This document shows, one piece after another, positions 10,936-24,160 of a stretch of DNA of 64,000 nucleotides. The stretch covers positions 1 through 64,000 of the forward strand of contig JAURVB010001822.1 of the NCBI GenBank assembly GCA_033002965.1, given 5' to 3'. The position numbers were made by a program, and so were the translations under genes. The DNA is from Piper betle. Its lineage: Eukaryota; Streptophyta; Magnoliopsida; Piperales; Piperaceae. Below the pieces are notes generated by a model, which did not search any database, had not been told where the DNA came from, and worked only from the letters and a program-made list of their open reading frames with translations. How positions within the stretch are numbered: the first letter of the stretch is position 1; each line of letters opens with the position of its first letter.

Positions 10936-13900
10936 ATGAGCCGCGCCCTGAACAGCGCAGCAAACTCCGGACTCAGTGTTGGTGCAAGCTCTTTGGTGAC
11001 TGACGCAAACTCAGCACTTTCCGGAGGACCACACTTGCAGCGAAGTGCAAGTATAAATGCAGAGTCATATAATCGGCTACCAGCTTCACCCATGTCATTT
11101 TCTTCAAACAATATCAGTATTTCTGGTTCATCTGTCTTGGATGGGGCTTCTTTTGTTCAGCAGAGTCCAAACCAAGATCAGAATCCTCAGCAGATTCCGC
11201 AGAGGCATCAGCAACATGGAGCTTCGAGTGCTTCTTCTCACATGACCTTGCCAACTGGCCAAATGAATTCAAGTGCCATGCAATTGTCAGCTTTCATGAT
11301 TCAAGAGCCAAACGGTTTATCTCCGATGCAAAAGATACCAAGGCTAGATGTCAAGCAGGAGGAGATCTTTCAACAACAGGTTATTCAGCAACTATTGCAA
11401 AGGCAGGATTCTGTGCCTTTACATGCACGCCAAACGCAGCTACAAGCGTTGTATCAGCAAAAGTTTTTGCAGCAGAGGCAGCAACAGCAGTTGTTGCAGT
11501 CTTTGCCGCAGATGCAGAGGGTCCAATTGCAACAACAACAACAATCACAACAACAGCTACAACAACAACAGTTGAGACTTCAACTTCAACAGGGTGTTCA
11601 ACCATCATTTGCTACTAAGCGTCCTTTTGATAGTGGCATATGTGCGCGAAGGCTTATGCAATACCTGTATCATCAGCGCCATCGTCCTCCTGTGAGATTT
11701 ATATATCTTCAAATTTTTCTAGACAATTCCTCTGTTATTAATTTGTTTTCCCTTGATTAAATTGATAACTTGCATAATTTTTTTGATATAGGACAATAGT
11801 ATACTCTATTGGAAGAAATTTGTGGCAGAGTACTTCGCTCCTCGTGCTAAGAAAAGATGGTGTTTGTCCTTGTATGATAATGCTGGGCATCATACCCTTG
11901 GTGTATTCCCACAGGCAGCAATGGTTAGTCTCTACCTGGCCAATCCAAGTTCTTACTTAGAATACTGTTTGTATTTTTAAAAAGATCTTATCAATAATTT
12001 TGAGCCCCGTGTAAAATTGAAATAATTAATAAATATATTGATTAAATATATGTCATGGCAAAGAAGTTGCTGACATATATTTTAAATTTAATACATTTAT
12101 TTTATCCTATAGACATTTAACACACTGTATGCAATTGAGTGGAATGATTGAATAGGGTCCATTTGGAAGTTGGATGAAGATGATGATGCTCTCTTTTTAT
12201 ATATTAGCAGACATTTGCTGATAGAACTATTTATTTGTGTTGTGCAGGATGCATGGCATTGTGACATTTGTGGGTCAAAATCGGGAAGGGGATTTGGTTT
12301 GTTGCTATCTGTGATATCTTATTTATTTACTTCTAATATTCTGTATGTCAGAGAGTTGATGGCATGCGAATTCTGGGTGGTTGACTCATACACTTGACAA
12401 TTAATGCCATAAAAAGGCTACATGATTTTTATGCAACAGGATTTTCCTGTATTATATTTTAATTTTTTTGTAATGTGTCTTAATTAAGAAAACTGACTAT
12501 TCTATTCCATTGGCAGAGACAACTTATGATGTGCTCCCCAGGCTCAGCAAAATTAAGTTCGACAGTGGAGTGATTGATGAACTCTTGTTCCCTGGTATGC
12601 CTCAGGAGTTCAGATTTTCTAATGGCATAATGTCCTTGGAGTACGTTAAAGCTGTTCAAGAGAGTGTTTATGAGCATATCCGTGTAGTTCGAGAGGGTCA
12701 GCTTCGCATTGTATTCACCCCTGATTTGAAGGTAAAATGTTAATTTCTTAAATTTCCTTCTTTTTAAATTAATCTCTCTCTCTCTCTTTCTCACTCACTA
12801 AATTATTTGAGAGTTGTATTTTTCAACTGGCATTATATGCTTCATGCAGATACTGTCATGGGAGTTCTGTGCACGACGCCATGATGAACTTCTACCACGA
12901 AGATTGGTTGCACCTCAGGTATCTATCTGAATGTTGGTATATTCATGAATGATTCATGCATTTGAGGGGTTGAGTAGTGTGAATTTTAATGAGGATTTGG
13001 TATGCTAAAATACATCAATTTTTAGGAGGAATTGTATCTGGTTGGTATTGAGACATAAAAATTTCATAAACCAAGCTCCTTAATTGGGATTGTCCAAAAT
13101 TTGAATGTTCTCCATAAACATTTTGCTTTATGCATTTCCTTGTATGTCCTATATTTTACATCGTGACTTAATTTAGAAAGTGGTTTTTTCCACTTGATTG
13201 GTATGCGTGATGAAGTAATTGAATGTGCATCACATAGAGATTGCGAACTTTGAACAATGCCTGATAGTTTTTGGAAGTTTATAGTCCTTATCTTACGGTA
13301 ATTATATTGATCATGTTTGGTTATAGCCCTTATCTTACGGTCATTATATTGATCATGTTTGTGATCATGTGTATTATGTGCATATGTTTTCTATGCTTTA
13401 CTTTCGATCTACCACTACATTTAAAAGCATTGTCTTCAAAATGATGCTGCCACTCTTAAGCACTAGAGCCTCCAATGGCAAATTACTTCCAACATACAGC
13501 GGGCCAATCACTTCTCCTTGTGTGTAGCACTGAAGAAGTCTACCCAATTAGTTAGTCCCCCTAAACTTTCCCAAATCTTGTTTAAATTACAAAAGCAATT
13601 TACTTAACCTAGAAATATCACAAGAACTCAGGATAAGGCTTAGAGGCTTCAGCATACCAAATAAAAAATTACTGGTGTGATAAATATGGGTAAATATTGG
13701 TGTAGCGCTTCATGATGCACAAGTATCTTGTTTTTATTATATACTTCAAATAGATTATTGGAGTAAAATACTATGCTTTTGAAGTTATTAATATAAGAGG
13801 GTTGATGTTGGGAAACCATAATAGGATACGATAGCTGTAGACAAGTGCACATAATTAAGGATTTCCAAGGACATGTTTCACATTGGTTTTTGTGGCATTG

Positions 13901-16559
13901 GTTAACTTCTGTTGTGGCTTCTTATCAGTTACACACTTCCTGTTAAACTTCGTTGGAAATAAGTTCACTAAAAATAGAATTGTTAAAATCATATTATGCT
14001 TCCAGTCTGCTCTGTGAACTCAAAATTTTTGCAGGTGAACCAGTTGGTGCAGGTTGCACAAAAATATCAAAATGCTGTGAATGATAGTGGATCAACAGGA
14101 GTTTCTATGCAGGAGTTGCAAACAAATTGTGGCATGTAAGTCAGGATATTACGTAGATAGATAGAGCACATTTTGACTTCACAGGTTGTTGATTACAAAT
14201 TATAAGCTTCTGCCATGAACTACCAGTTCATGGACCAGTGTTGAATGTAAAAGTAGTTAATTATAAATTATAAGCTCCTGTAATGAACTGTCATAGCTCT
14301 AGATCGATTAATATTTTCCATGCAACATGCAATGAAAAACTGTCTAAATTAAATTACTCCTTCATAACAAAAGACAAGATAAATAGAAGGCTCTCAGCCA
14401 ATTTTGAATTTAGCCAAAACTAAAGATTGCAGAATGAGGTAGCCTTATATTTATAGGTAAACAAAATAATACTTCAAGTACATTGTATCTTGTTCCTTGG
14501 CTCCTCGTGCTCTCCTATACTTATACGTGTAGATGGTGACTGCTCATAGATATAGAGGTGACTCCTCGATATATGCAAATGTACTACATAAGACTCCCCT
14601 TCTTTAAAAAATTCGACCTCAAATTCAAAATTTAGCAATAAATCCATCCGGAAATCTTAAATATCCCAAATTTTGTGAACAAGAAATTTCTCTAAATTGA
14701 AAAGTCCAATAAACCAATCCCAATAAATGTGCCCTGAATTGAACCAACTCTGGGCGCTTCTTTGCAACACTTGAAAATTCACCGAACGAACCTATAGTTG
14801 AACAAAACAAAAAATATGAACCGGTGTTTTTCTTCCTTGATCTTTTCTTCCGTCTTAAGTATGGATTTGGTTGGGTCTTTGTGTCTAATCGTTCACCATT
14901 CCTTTACCCTTTGCAGATTAGTAAATCCTGGGTTGTTCATTTCCTTCATTTTATACTTATCTATACTTAATGATTAATCTGTTTGATTTATTTTAGTTTC
15001 TCTAATTTAACTGCACTTTATCTTCTAAATTTGGGTTACGTTTGTGGGTTACCTGTTTTGCCTGTATAGGTTTGTAACAGCAGGGCGACAACTGGCAAAA
15101 AACCTGGATATGCAGTCACTCAATGAATTGGGGTTCTCGAAAAGATATGTCAGATGCTTGCAGGTAATTCACGTATGCTTAGTTGTTTATATTTCCGTTG
15201 GTGTTTTTCCTTCATTCAATGAACGCTGGTGTTAAAAAAACCTTAAGGACAAGTGGTATTAACAACATATTATGTGCCTAAAGCCCCCTGCTTGATAAGT
15301 TTCTCCATTTTTCATGATCCTATTAGAATAATTTCTACTACAGGTTATCTATTGCAATTTTTACGTTGATGCTCATTGTGTTTTATAGTATTCCAAGGGT
15401 GTTTGTGCTCAGTTAAGTCAGTGTTTTATTGTGGTCATTGTTTTTTTGAAAAATTCGTCAAATCTTGATGGTGGTCCAATTTAGTACGTACTTATCATTT
15501 TCACTCCACTGTTTTTACTGGTGTTTCGTGGCAGATAGCAGAAGTTGTAAATAGCATGAAAGATTTGATAGATTTTAGCAGAGAACAGAATATGGGTCCC
15601 ATTGGTGAGTCTAATAGCACGTTTTGGTGCTGTGCTTTTTGTTGTATCTTTATCGTTTGCACCATGATTTAGCTTTCTTCTCGTCATTTGCAGAATGTCT
15701 GAAAAGTTATCCACGTCACACAGCAGCTACTAAAATGCAACTACAAACATTGCAAGAAATGGGTGGCCAGCAACTAGTGAGTTCTCAGGGGTTGTCTGCA
15801 GATCAAAATAACTCCCAGAATAAGAAAATGGCAATGACTCCTGGCTTCAGCAGTCACAATAATACAAATAGCATGGGTAGTGGGACCCCAAACAATGTGC
15901 CCCAGACAGCTATGTCCTTGAGCAAGTATCAGAACTTGTTGCGGCAAAATTCTATGAACTCAAATTCAAGTGTGAGTCAACCAGACGGGAACCCTTTTGC
16001 CTGTCCTAACCAGTCACAAGCATCACCTTTTCAGGGACACATTCCTCCATCGCCCCTACAAAATGCTTCTGGAAATGTCCAAGCAAGCTCTAATCCTTTA
16101 CAGACTGTGACAAAACACGTTCAGTCATCGACCCCTGCAAACCCAAGTTCACAGCAGGATGTTATTCAGCAGCTTCTGCAGGAAATGATGAGTAATAATA
16201 GTGGATTGGCGAATCCCCAATCACTTGGCGGCCAGAATCCTAGTGCCACATCTGTTGGTGGTGTCATGAATGGGATTGGAGTGACTGGGACCTTTCCCTC
16301 AAGGGGAGGTGCAAACATGGTAGGATTCGGAAATAACTCACCTGCCATGCTGAATAATCAAATGGCTCCTCATCCAAGTAGGACTACCAGTTTCAAGAGT
16401 GTGTCAAACAATTCCCCAACTGTAAGTGGAAATTCTTATGGCATGAAGCAGGGTACGTCGACACAGAATCGTCATCTGCCGGACATTGTTCCAGATATAC
16501 CCCGTGAGTTTTCAGACAGTGGGATATTTGATGACGAAGCTTTTGATTGGAAGTCATGA
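10936..16559 (+). CDS. SLK: SEUSS-LIKE transcriptional co-regulator (LIM-domain-binding family)
   Basis: SEUSS-LIKE proteins are nuclear adaptors that pair with LEUNIG-type corepressors in flower and meristem development. Nine exons fit with GT-AG introns: 10936-11691, 11792-11923, 12248-12296, 12517-12731, 12850-12918, 14035-14135, 15070-15163, 15535-15604 and 15694-16559, giving 783 residues in one unbroken frame. Visible parts are the family block GPHLQRSASIN with PMSFSSNNISISGSS, a long Gln-rich tract encoded by CAA/CAG at about 11360-11600, then the conserved LIM-binding domain core (CARRLMQYLYHQRHRPP, KKRWCLSLYDN, CDICGSKSGRGF, LPRLSKIKFDSG, SVYEHIRVVREGQLRI, ILSWEFCARRH, LLPRRLVAPQVNQL), and a Ser/Asn/Gln-rich C-terminus ending in EAFDWKS. 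The start is the first ATG in frame. The normal longer N-terminus is decayed just upstream, so the protein probably begins about 60-90 residues late. It converges on the RING gene at 17136. Confidence 0.92.
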
Positions 16560-17135
16560 TGGTAATTTACCGTCTTCACCAGAAGATATCTGGTGGGACA
16601 AATCTCTGTACAGAAGTCTTGGATCCTTATATTTACTTTGTTTTCACGCAAGTGTTGGAAGTTTGGCAATTTTGGGCCTTCAACGTTTTAACATCTATAA
16701 CGTGCCATTGCCACATGAACTAATTCTAATCTATCGGTTTGTATGCTCTTAGAGCGTAGTTGTCAGTTGTAATGCTATATAAGTGAGAACGTAGGGAGAA
16801 CTAAACATCAATGATGTTGAAGAAAATTTCTTCTATTGTGTGAAATGTTTCTTCTTTCTTCCTTATTTTAAGTTTACAGGTTGTTCAAGCTGCTTCTAGT
16901 TGAAATTTGGAAGTACGAATAACATCGCAAATGCCTGTAGCAATGGGTATAAAGAGCCTGCTCCATCATATGATACATTCGCCAATTTTCTGTCATGGAA
17001 CCTTATTGAGGGCATCCCCAAGTTAGACGGATATGCTTACAGATTCACACGTCGCCTTCTGGAACTATTTTGTCTCGGGTATAAACAAATGTACTTGCTT
17101 TATGAACATGTATCATGATGCTTTTCGTCATCTTC
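16560..17135. other. Convergent intergenic gap
   Basis: This is the 576-base space between two genes pointing at each other. The first part is probably the SEUSS-LIKE 3' untranslated region. Short open frames here have no recognisable content. Confidence 0.5.
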
Positions 17136-19599
17136 AACCGAAGACTTCCCCTTTACATATTGGGCATGCCTATCACGAGAAAACCAAGAATGTTTGCATT
17201 ACAGTAAGTGAAGAAATTAGACTTCAAAATTGGCATGAAGCTCTTAGTATATACGGTGTTCATTAATTCACCACCAAAAGAAAGAAAGTGAATTATATGC
17301 TAGAAGTGTCCCTTAGCTGTAGTAGAAGGTAATCATATGAAAGACAATATGAAGGGCATTTAATAAATATTTAGAATGCTCCATATTTGAATATAAATAT
17401 AGACATGCTTGTGCTTGTTCTGTCAGCAGAACCATTTATTTAATGTTTAGTTCGGTATGGAATTGTGAAAAACTTGATAAATACTCAATTTTGTGATTAA
17501 AATGAAACTCACTCTCTTCAGCATGAGCCATCTAGTAATGCATTTTTTATGATATTCATGGTTGCAAGGCAAAGAAATCATACCTTCTTACTTTTTATAT
17601 TCACTTCCACAGATCACACACCTGCAATAGCTCCAGTAAAATGAGTTAAGATTGAAAAAAAGGGGGTCAGAGAGATTAAATATTGGAACTTATGAAGAAC
17701 TGTGAAATGCAGATTCATGTCGAAAATATGGAAATTGTAAGCTACCAGTTTGTTTTGATTTATTTTCTTAAAATAGGGATCCAAATAAATGAAAGAAAAT
17801 TTACTCCTCATTTTCGGCCTGTCTAGAGGTTTGCCTTTTCTTGTATTTAAAGTGGTGTAAGTAGGAAATTAGCTCCTCAGACAACCCCTTGCTTTCATCA
17901 CCCATGCTTTCTTTCCAGTGATCTCAGTTGCTGTTACCCGAAAATAAGTTGTTAATCTGTGTCGGTGATTCATTTCTTTCAAAACTGAATGGTGCTTTAC
18001 AGAAAATGGTGTAAATGTTCAGTAAGCTTGACAACTGAAACTCATAAAAATACATCTAAAAATGCAGAATGGAAAAGAGCTTTATCTGGTTGGGGCACCC
18101 ATTATAATTAGGTGCTTCTAAGTTGATATATCAGCTAGTATTCTGATTGATAGAACCAATTTTACGGTGGGAGAACAATGTCTTATGATTTACAAATGGA
18201 GATAACGAGCAATATAGGCCTTCAGAACAACTCACCTCATAATTCATATTGTCTGGGTCAACTTCATCTTGCTCTGTAACCTAAAACAATAAAAAATTAA
18301 ACTCACTCCCAGAATTTCTGACTAGACAAATTTAATGAAACAATAATACTAGGTTTATCATCTCTGTGACAAGATTTTCTAGTAGTTTAGTTACTCACTT
18401 ACCTCATAACTTGTTTCAGTAGAGATTGGTGTTTCAGTAACTGCAGCAGCCGAAGAGGAGCTGCTTCCTGATAGAAAGGATTTCAAAAGCAAGCGTTTTT
18501 TTGGCAAAACAAAATCAGAAAACAGGTAATCAGATAAGCAGGCTATGAAGGAAATAGGGAATGATCAAAAGATTAACATGATACAATAGGAGACTAAGTA
18601 TTTTGAATGGCAAAGAAAAATCAGAAAAACAGGTAAGCAGATAAAGCAGCTACGAAGGAAACATGGAATGAAAACTTTTGAGCTTTATATGTGCATTTAT
18701 TCATAGATCAAAACATTAACATGATACAACAGGAGAGTGAGTATAATAGGAGACCAAAGATAATTGACAATGGAGGCAACCAAGCGTAGTGTATTCCCAC
18801 CAACTTCAGCATTTGAGGAGTTCTCAGTGACGGTAAAAGATGTGTTCTCAACCCCATCTTCCTCTTCTTGTAAAGCCCTTGCCAAAGCTTCATCTGCCAA
18901 CAACTGGGACTCAACATCAACAGTATTTTCAGCTTCTCTTCCTTCTCTAACAATCCGGGCCGGGCTATCTTTTATTGAACCTACATCCCCAGTAGTGTTA
19001 CCAAGATCATTCCCAGAGTTTGTTTGAAGGGACTGATATATTGCCTCCTGCATGAGAAACCTGCTACATAAAATTGCTTTGCCAATTTAAAAAATGTAGA
19101 GCTTTTTTATTGGAAACACATGATAATCCAACCTGATTAAGAAGGAAGTTTTCCATAGAAGTCTCTCCATGTTCAACATAAACTACTTGAACATTCTCCA
19201 ACACTGTAGTATTGGAGATACTAGAAGTCACATGGCGAACATCAACCTGCACCTTCTCTTTAGCTGGTCCTAGTTCTTCACTCTTCTCTACCAAGTTCTG
19301 CCACCAACAACAAAGCAAAAAACACTCTAAAATCTAAACCAGGAGGATATAAGCAAGCATATCAAAGACCCAAAAACACAAAAAGTTGAACATCTGACAA
19401 GATCTAGAACATGAAATTGAAAATCTGAGACTTAAAACTAAAAAACCCATTTCACAAAACTTGAGACCTTTCCGAAATCAGCTAAAACTTACAAGAGAAG
19501 GATTCCTTCCCCACAAACATGGAGAACTACCCTCTGAAGAAAGAACCAGAACTAAGAACTACTCTATGAGCAGATAAAGAGAAGAACGCTCACCGACAT
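17136..19599 (-). pseudogene. BIG BROTHER-like RING-H2 E3 ubiquitin ligase, broken frame
   Basis: BIG BROTHER-type ligases limit organ size by ubiquitinating growth regulators. Eight exons fit: 19594-19599, 19133-19297, 18801-19047, 18403-18467, 18236-18280, 17805-17930, 17513-17621 and 17136-17171. They encode MSNLVEKSEELG, LLADEALARALQEEED, VDPDNMNYE, GDESKGLSEELISYL, and a RING-H2 with every ligand present: CVIC, then CNHEYHKKC, then CPIC, ending KGEVFG. Two lesions break it. In exon 6 the frame before ESMGDESKG is shifted by one base (extra A around 17907-17916). In exon 7 the codon three residues after CVICGSEY is TAA (17588-17590), between the first and second ligand pairs. Removing one base restores all exon phases (about 265 codons), so splicing does not explain the shift. 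The reading is a recently inactivated gene; the indel alone could be a sequencing error, the stop less so. Confidence 0.8.
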
Positions 19600-21286
19600 G
19601 GAATGTCAGAGATGAGTCGGATCACGGAGTTGGCGTTGGCATCTAAAAATCTGACACAAAGTAGGCTTCCTATAGATTCGTACACGAAGAAAAGAAGTGA
19701 GCAGAGCACATTCGAAACACCAGAGAAAGAGTAGTCTCGACTTTTCACATTTTTACTCTTTGTCGATGACTTTGTCTTCGCATGGGAAAGGAAGCATCTT
19801 TGCATATTTCCTCGCGTTTGCAGGCAAGAGTTGATTGATTGCCAATGAAATCTGAGTCTTGTTGACTATCTCTGTTTTTAACATTGCATGATTATATGTA
19901 GTTATCGTTTGTTAATCAAATGCTTCAACAATTATCGTTATGAATTACTTTTACTTGCATTGTAAAACCAATCATCATAGGTGAGTTGAATTGTTTTTAG
20001 TAGACAGAGGTAACGATTTTCAACCATTGTAATCAATTCTTGCACATCACCTCTTGGAGAACTTGTTGGCCCGGTTGTGTACGTCTTGGCTCTACTTCCA
20101 AATAGTTTTGACAGTGCTTGTGATCGTCGATAATGGTTTTTGGTTATATGTTAGGCTAATATGGTGACTAATGATCGTCCAATTTGAGTCATCACCGCTA
20201 TAACATTTACAGGACGCAACTCACAATTAAAGAAAATGTTGCTCTATGGCATTTATGTATTTTATTTCTCATAATATGCACAAATTGAAAGCACACTCAA
20301 AACTGTATGCTTATATGCCACCTCAAAACCAGATAAGATGAACATCACAATTCCGTCCAGAAAGCTTAACGACTTTCTGTTTGAAGGAACTGCTTACAGC
20401 AACTGCCGACAATAGTAACTCACAGAAGAATGGGCAATGACAGAGCTTACATTGCATCAAAAAGACAAGGGCAAATATCAGACAAAACTACGAGCAAGAC
20501 AAGATCAATGCTATAACTGAGCCAAATGATTCATATCTGGCCAAGCATCCTAATCTGCATGCTCATATAAACAATACACTCAGGCTCCCATCCTCTGTAC
20601 CACATCCTGCGTCTTGCATTTTGCCCAAAGGCATCGGAATGTTGGCATTTGATGGAATTCGAAATCCAGGATGATCCTCCAATTTTCAGTTCAGAAAGGC
20701 TACAACAGGTGCTATTAAAGGAACAATTTCCAATTTATACCTCCTTGAGCAGGAACAAGAAGATGCCCAGGCCTTCTCATGACTTAGCAGGCAGGTTCAG
20801 TTGATCCTGAACTCTCTGATGAACAACTTTCATTGGTTTCTTTCACACGGTCAAACCAAAAGCCAAGTAGACCTGAGTGAAAAGTTTAGAATAACATGAC
20901 AGGAAGAACAGCCCCTTCTCACTGCTAATCTCTATCTGTTGATATAAGAATGTTTGCAGCTCATAGCTGAAAGGAACTTATTGTCATTAAGTTAGTAAAT
21001 CAAAAAGTGTTCAGTTTCAACAAAGCTCTTCTGACTTAAGTGTATTCGTCAAATGACTGATGACACTCATTTTTACCCACTTAATACATACAAGCCAAAT
21101 ATTGTGGTGAAATAATCTGTTCAAGAGTTACTTGAGGGAGAACATTAGAAAACATATTGTCTGCTTGATGATGACATACAAGAGATTTCACAATCAATCA
21201 CAAAGGGAATTAAATAGCAAAGAAGTGATAACGAGAAGAAGCTTACTATAATGGACTTCTTTCTTGAGAATAAACATCACCAAATT
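19600..21286. other. Intergenic and untranslated sequence
   Basis: The first few hundred bases are the upstream region of the RING gene. The part near 20.4-21.28 kb probably includes the 3' untranslated region of the minus-strand PIG-Y gene. No other coding exon was recognised on either strand. Confidence 0.45.
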
Positions 21287-21647
21287 CTAAGCATGTTTGA
21301 AGAGCTTCATGCTAAGCCAATGAAAGTAAACAGCCACCAGGAGGAGAGGAAGGGTCAGGGGAACCAAGAAACAATAATATCTGTTACATGAGATAACTAC
21401 CTTCATCCCCACATTATGGAACATAAGGACAAAAATCATAAACCCTTTTCTATATAAAACAAGGGAACGTAACAAGACATTCAAACCTGTCTTTTTGAAT
21501 GGCTGATATGAATTGATTATTTGAGAATGGAAGCAACTTAGAGACGACAGCAGCGTAGAAAAAGACAAAGAATGAAATGGAGCCAATTAGAACTAATATT
21601 GATCCACTGCAGGCTGCTGAAAAATTATAACGAGCAATGGATGGCAT
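21287..21647 (-). CDS. PIGY: PIG-Y-like subunit of GPI N-acetylglucosaminyltransferase
   Basis: PIG-Y is a very small two-helix ER membrane subunit of the enzyme complex that moves GlcNAc to phosphatidylinositol, the first step of GPI-anchor synthesis. Two exons, 21487-21647 and 21287-21380, join in frame (GAC AG/A TAT) to give 84 residues. The first hydrophobic segment is ILVLIGSISFFVFFYAAVV followed by SKLLPFSNNQ, and the second is CFLVPLTLPLLLVAVYFHWL, ending SMKLFKHA. That tail and the SKLLP turn match what I recall of plant PIG-Y. The start is the first Met after an in-frame break in hydrophobicity; an upstream Met in the same frame would add an unusual leader. An untranslated first exon may lie in the GC-rich block near 22.7 kb. 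Confidence 0.75.
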
Positions 21648-22734
21648 CTTCTCTATACCAATAATTCCTGAATTCAACATCCAAAAATAAAAAATCATTT
21701 CAAAGATGCAGCGACGAAGGAGAAAACAAGATATGCCCTTCAGTTTTAGAAATCGACATTGCGAAAACATTAGTGACGTCAGATTCCTAGAATAACTAAT
21801 ACGAATTCTATGTACTTTCATTGCCCAGATGGACACGGACAAAAAGGAGGGAAAAAACCAGACATAACAAGACAAGCAATCGATCCAATACCAGAATCAA
21901 CCCAACAAACAGGCAAATAACTCAGAGCTAATAACGCCAATTGTATAACATCAAAATCTGAAGGTTAACATTTCATGCTCGGCATAAAAAAACTCTCCTA
22001 AATATCAATTTGGAAGATATATAAACCTCACCCTTCACAGGATAACCATCAAGCTTCAAACAAGACGCAAAATCCAACCTTTCAACAAAACCCATACCAG
22101 GACAATACTATAAAAAAGCTCATTATTTTGGTGGATTTGGTCTTAGTGGCATAGCTACAAGTCATTTAAACGAAACAATGAACTCGACTGATTATACAGA
22201 TTCGAACACAGGATCAGTTCATGACGAAGCAGCCACAGAAAATCACAATAGAGCTGCCAATATTTTTAATTTTAACAAATGCAACTGTCCAGCACAATAC
22301 ACAAAAATTGACACGGTTAAAATCGCATCTCTAAGTTTTTCTGGACACGTACTAAATCATTAATCATCTCATCACACCATGAAACATTTAAGCTACAAAC
22401 CAAAACAGCTCCAATTTTATCAAAAAAAAGAAGAATTTTTAAGGATTCAAATCATATCTAAGACTAAATTTAAGTTTTTTTAGTCATAAACAAGTCAATA
22501 ACCAAAAAAAAGAGAGAGGAAGATACTATATAGCTCAAAGACATTGACTTATCCACACCAAAACAGCAACACTTACCATGAAAGAATTTTACTTTGAAAA
22601 CAAAAAAATACATAACATCCAACAAATCATTCAAAGTACATTGAACTTGCACAAGCAGATTTACCAAAGAAGACGTTATAATTTGGAGAGGGGCTGGAAG
22701 CGGAGGATGTCGGTGGTCTCTGGCCAGCGGAGAG
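21648..22734. other. Interval upstream of PIG-Y with no recognised gene
   Basis: AT-rich sequence without a recognisable coding region on either strand. If the GC-rich block at 22735-22835 is the PIG-Y first exon, this stretch is mostly its 5' intron. That is inference from position only. Confidence 0.35.
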
Positions 22735-22835
22735 ATGGCGGCGGCGTCGGTGAAGGAGGCGGCGGCGGGGAAGGCGGCGGCGGTGGCGGGGGCGACGGCG
22801 ACGGCGACGGCGGCGGCGGTGGGGTTGGGGTTGGG
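22735..22835. repeat. GGC/GGT-type trinucleotide tract
   Basis: An imperfect run of GGC, GAC, GGT and GGA triplets codes for an Ala-rich string on one strand and a Pro/Ser-rich string on the other. Both are low-complexity, and neither joins a recognisable domain. Such tracts are common in GC-rich 5' leaders of plant genes; here it could belong to a first exon of the minus-strand PIG-Y gene. Confidence 0.5.
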
Positions 22836-22879
22836 CGGAAGAGGAGTCGAGGATTTGGGCTCAGAGAAGTTGGTTCAAA

Positions 22880-24100
22880 AAATTTTAAAAAATATGTTAA
22901 AAAGGACTCAACTCGGTTCATAATAATAAATATTAACTAAATCGAGTCAGAAAGGCATACTTTCGAAGAGTACAACCTAGATTAAGCTAAACAAATAAGA
23001 TGACTTTCCCCTTTTTTATGAGAAGGCTCACAGCTTAAGTATGCCTCATTAAATTAATTTAAACAATAAATTTTCATTTCACATAAATTAAAGTTGATTT
23101 TTCAATAATTTTGAATAACTCAATTTAAATTCGCAGCACTAAATAAACTTTAAAATGTATTTAAAATAAAAAATTTATTTAAGTTTATTTTATAAACACC
23201 ATGGACTCGTATCATTATGCATAATTCTTGATCTGACGGTAATAAGCCTATTTATATATATAAATATAAAAATTTGGTTGAAAATTTCACTTGGGAAATA
23301 GAACCAAAATTTCTTTTTTTAATAGAAAACCGATTTAAATTCGCAATTCAAAATGTAAAGTTGAAAGATTGATCTGATTATAAGATAACCATTTCATACA
23401 AAAATTTTGAGTTCAATCAAAATCTTCTAGTTAGTATTGGAAAAACCATATTTAAATTTGCAATCTTATTTAAAACTGAAATAATTTTAAATATTTAAAT
23501 GCAATTTGAACAATTCAAGTTGATAAAAACAATTGCATATTAAGAAATAATTGATTAATGAAGCATTGAAAAAAATATTAATAAATAACAGTTCAATAAA
23601 GCTGAAATTAAATTACAATAACAATTTGAGTCAGGCTAATAAAATTTAAAATAGCAACTCATATTAAAAAAATAAAATAAAAAACAAAATTAAGAAAATT
23701 GTATGGACAGCTGGATAACTACCAATAGTAATAGTTATTAAGTTGAAGTAATAGTATAGGCAGTGTTGCATGAAGGATTCCGGACCTACTGCTTATATAG
23801 TTAAGTATCCATGCTCTTGCCAATACTGTACATGTAAAAGAATTCTGGGAGCAGACCTTTGCAAACATCCCATCTTTAGCACTGTAAATTTTGCAACTTT
23901 AACCATTTTCTTTAGATCGAAGAAAATAATTGGTTCATACTTTAAAAAATGGATTATCAAGAACAGAATGATTATAAAGATCCTCTTTTGAAAGGCAAAA
24001 CTTGTAAGAAGAGAGGTTATACAAAAGAACGGGGAAGAGTTGGGATGAGCCACCTCTTTATTCATCCTCTTATTAATCACCAATACACTTTAAGATGATA
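22880..24100. other. AT-rich intergenic sequence
   Basis: Long A and T runs, no supported open reading frame and no recognisable RNA gene. Nothing else is visible. Confidence 0.5.
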
Positions 24101-24105
24101 GGGTT

Positions 24106-24160
24106 GTTGGATTTATTCCACATCGGTTGTAGAGGGTATTTGTGACTTATATATAAAATA
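24106..24160 (+). mobile_element. Possible Copia LTR edge (CCACATCGG motif plus TATA box)
   Basis: TGTTGGATTTATTCCACATC begins at about 24105 and a TATATATA box follows at about 24149-24156. Many plant Copia LTRs open with TGTTGG and a CCACATCGG motif followed by a TATA box, so this may be a fragment or solo LTR. The same motif also resembles the upstream element of plant snRNA genes, but no snRNA sequence follows. The far boundary was not found. Confidence 0.3.

Noticed and set aside
22676..22940. Ala-rich and Pro-rich proteins at the GGC tract
   Set aside because: Translation of a trinucleotide repeat in both directions; no domain and no matching second exon.
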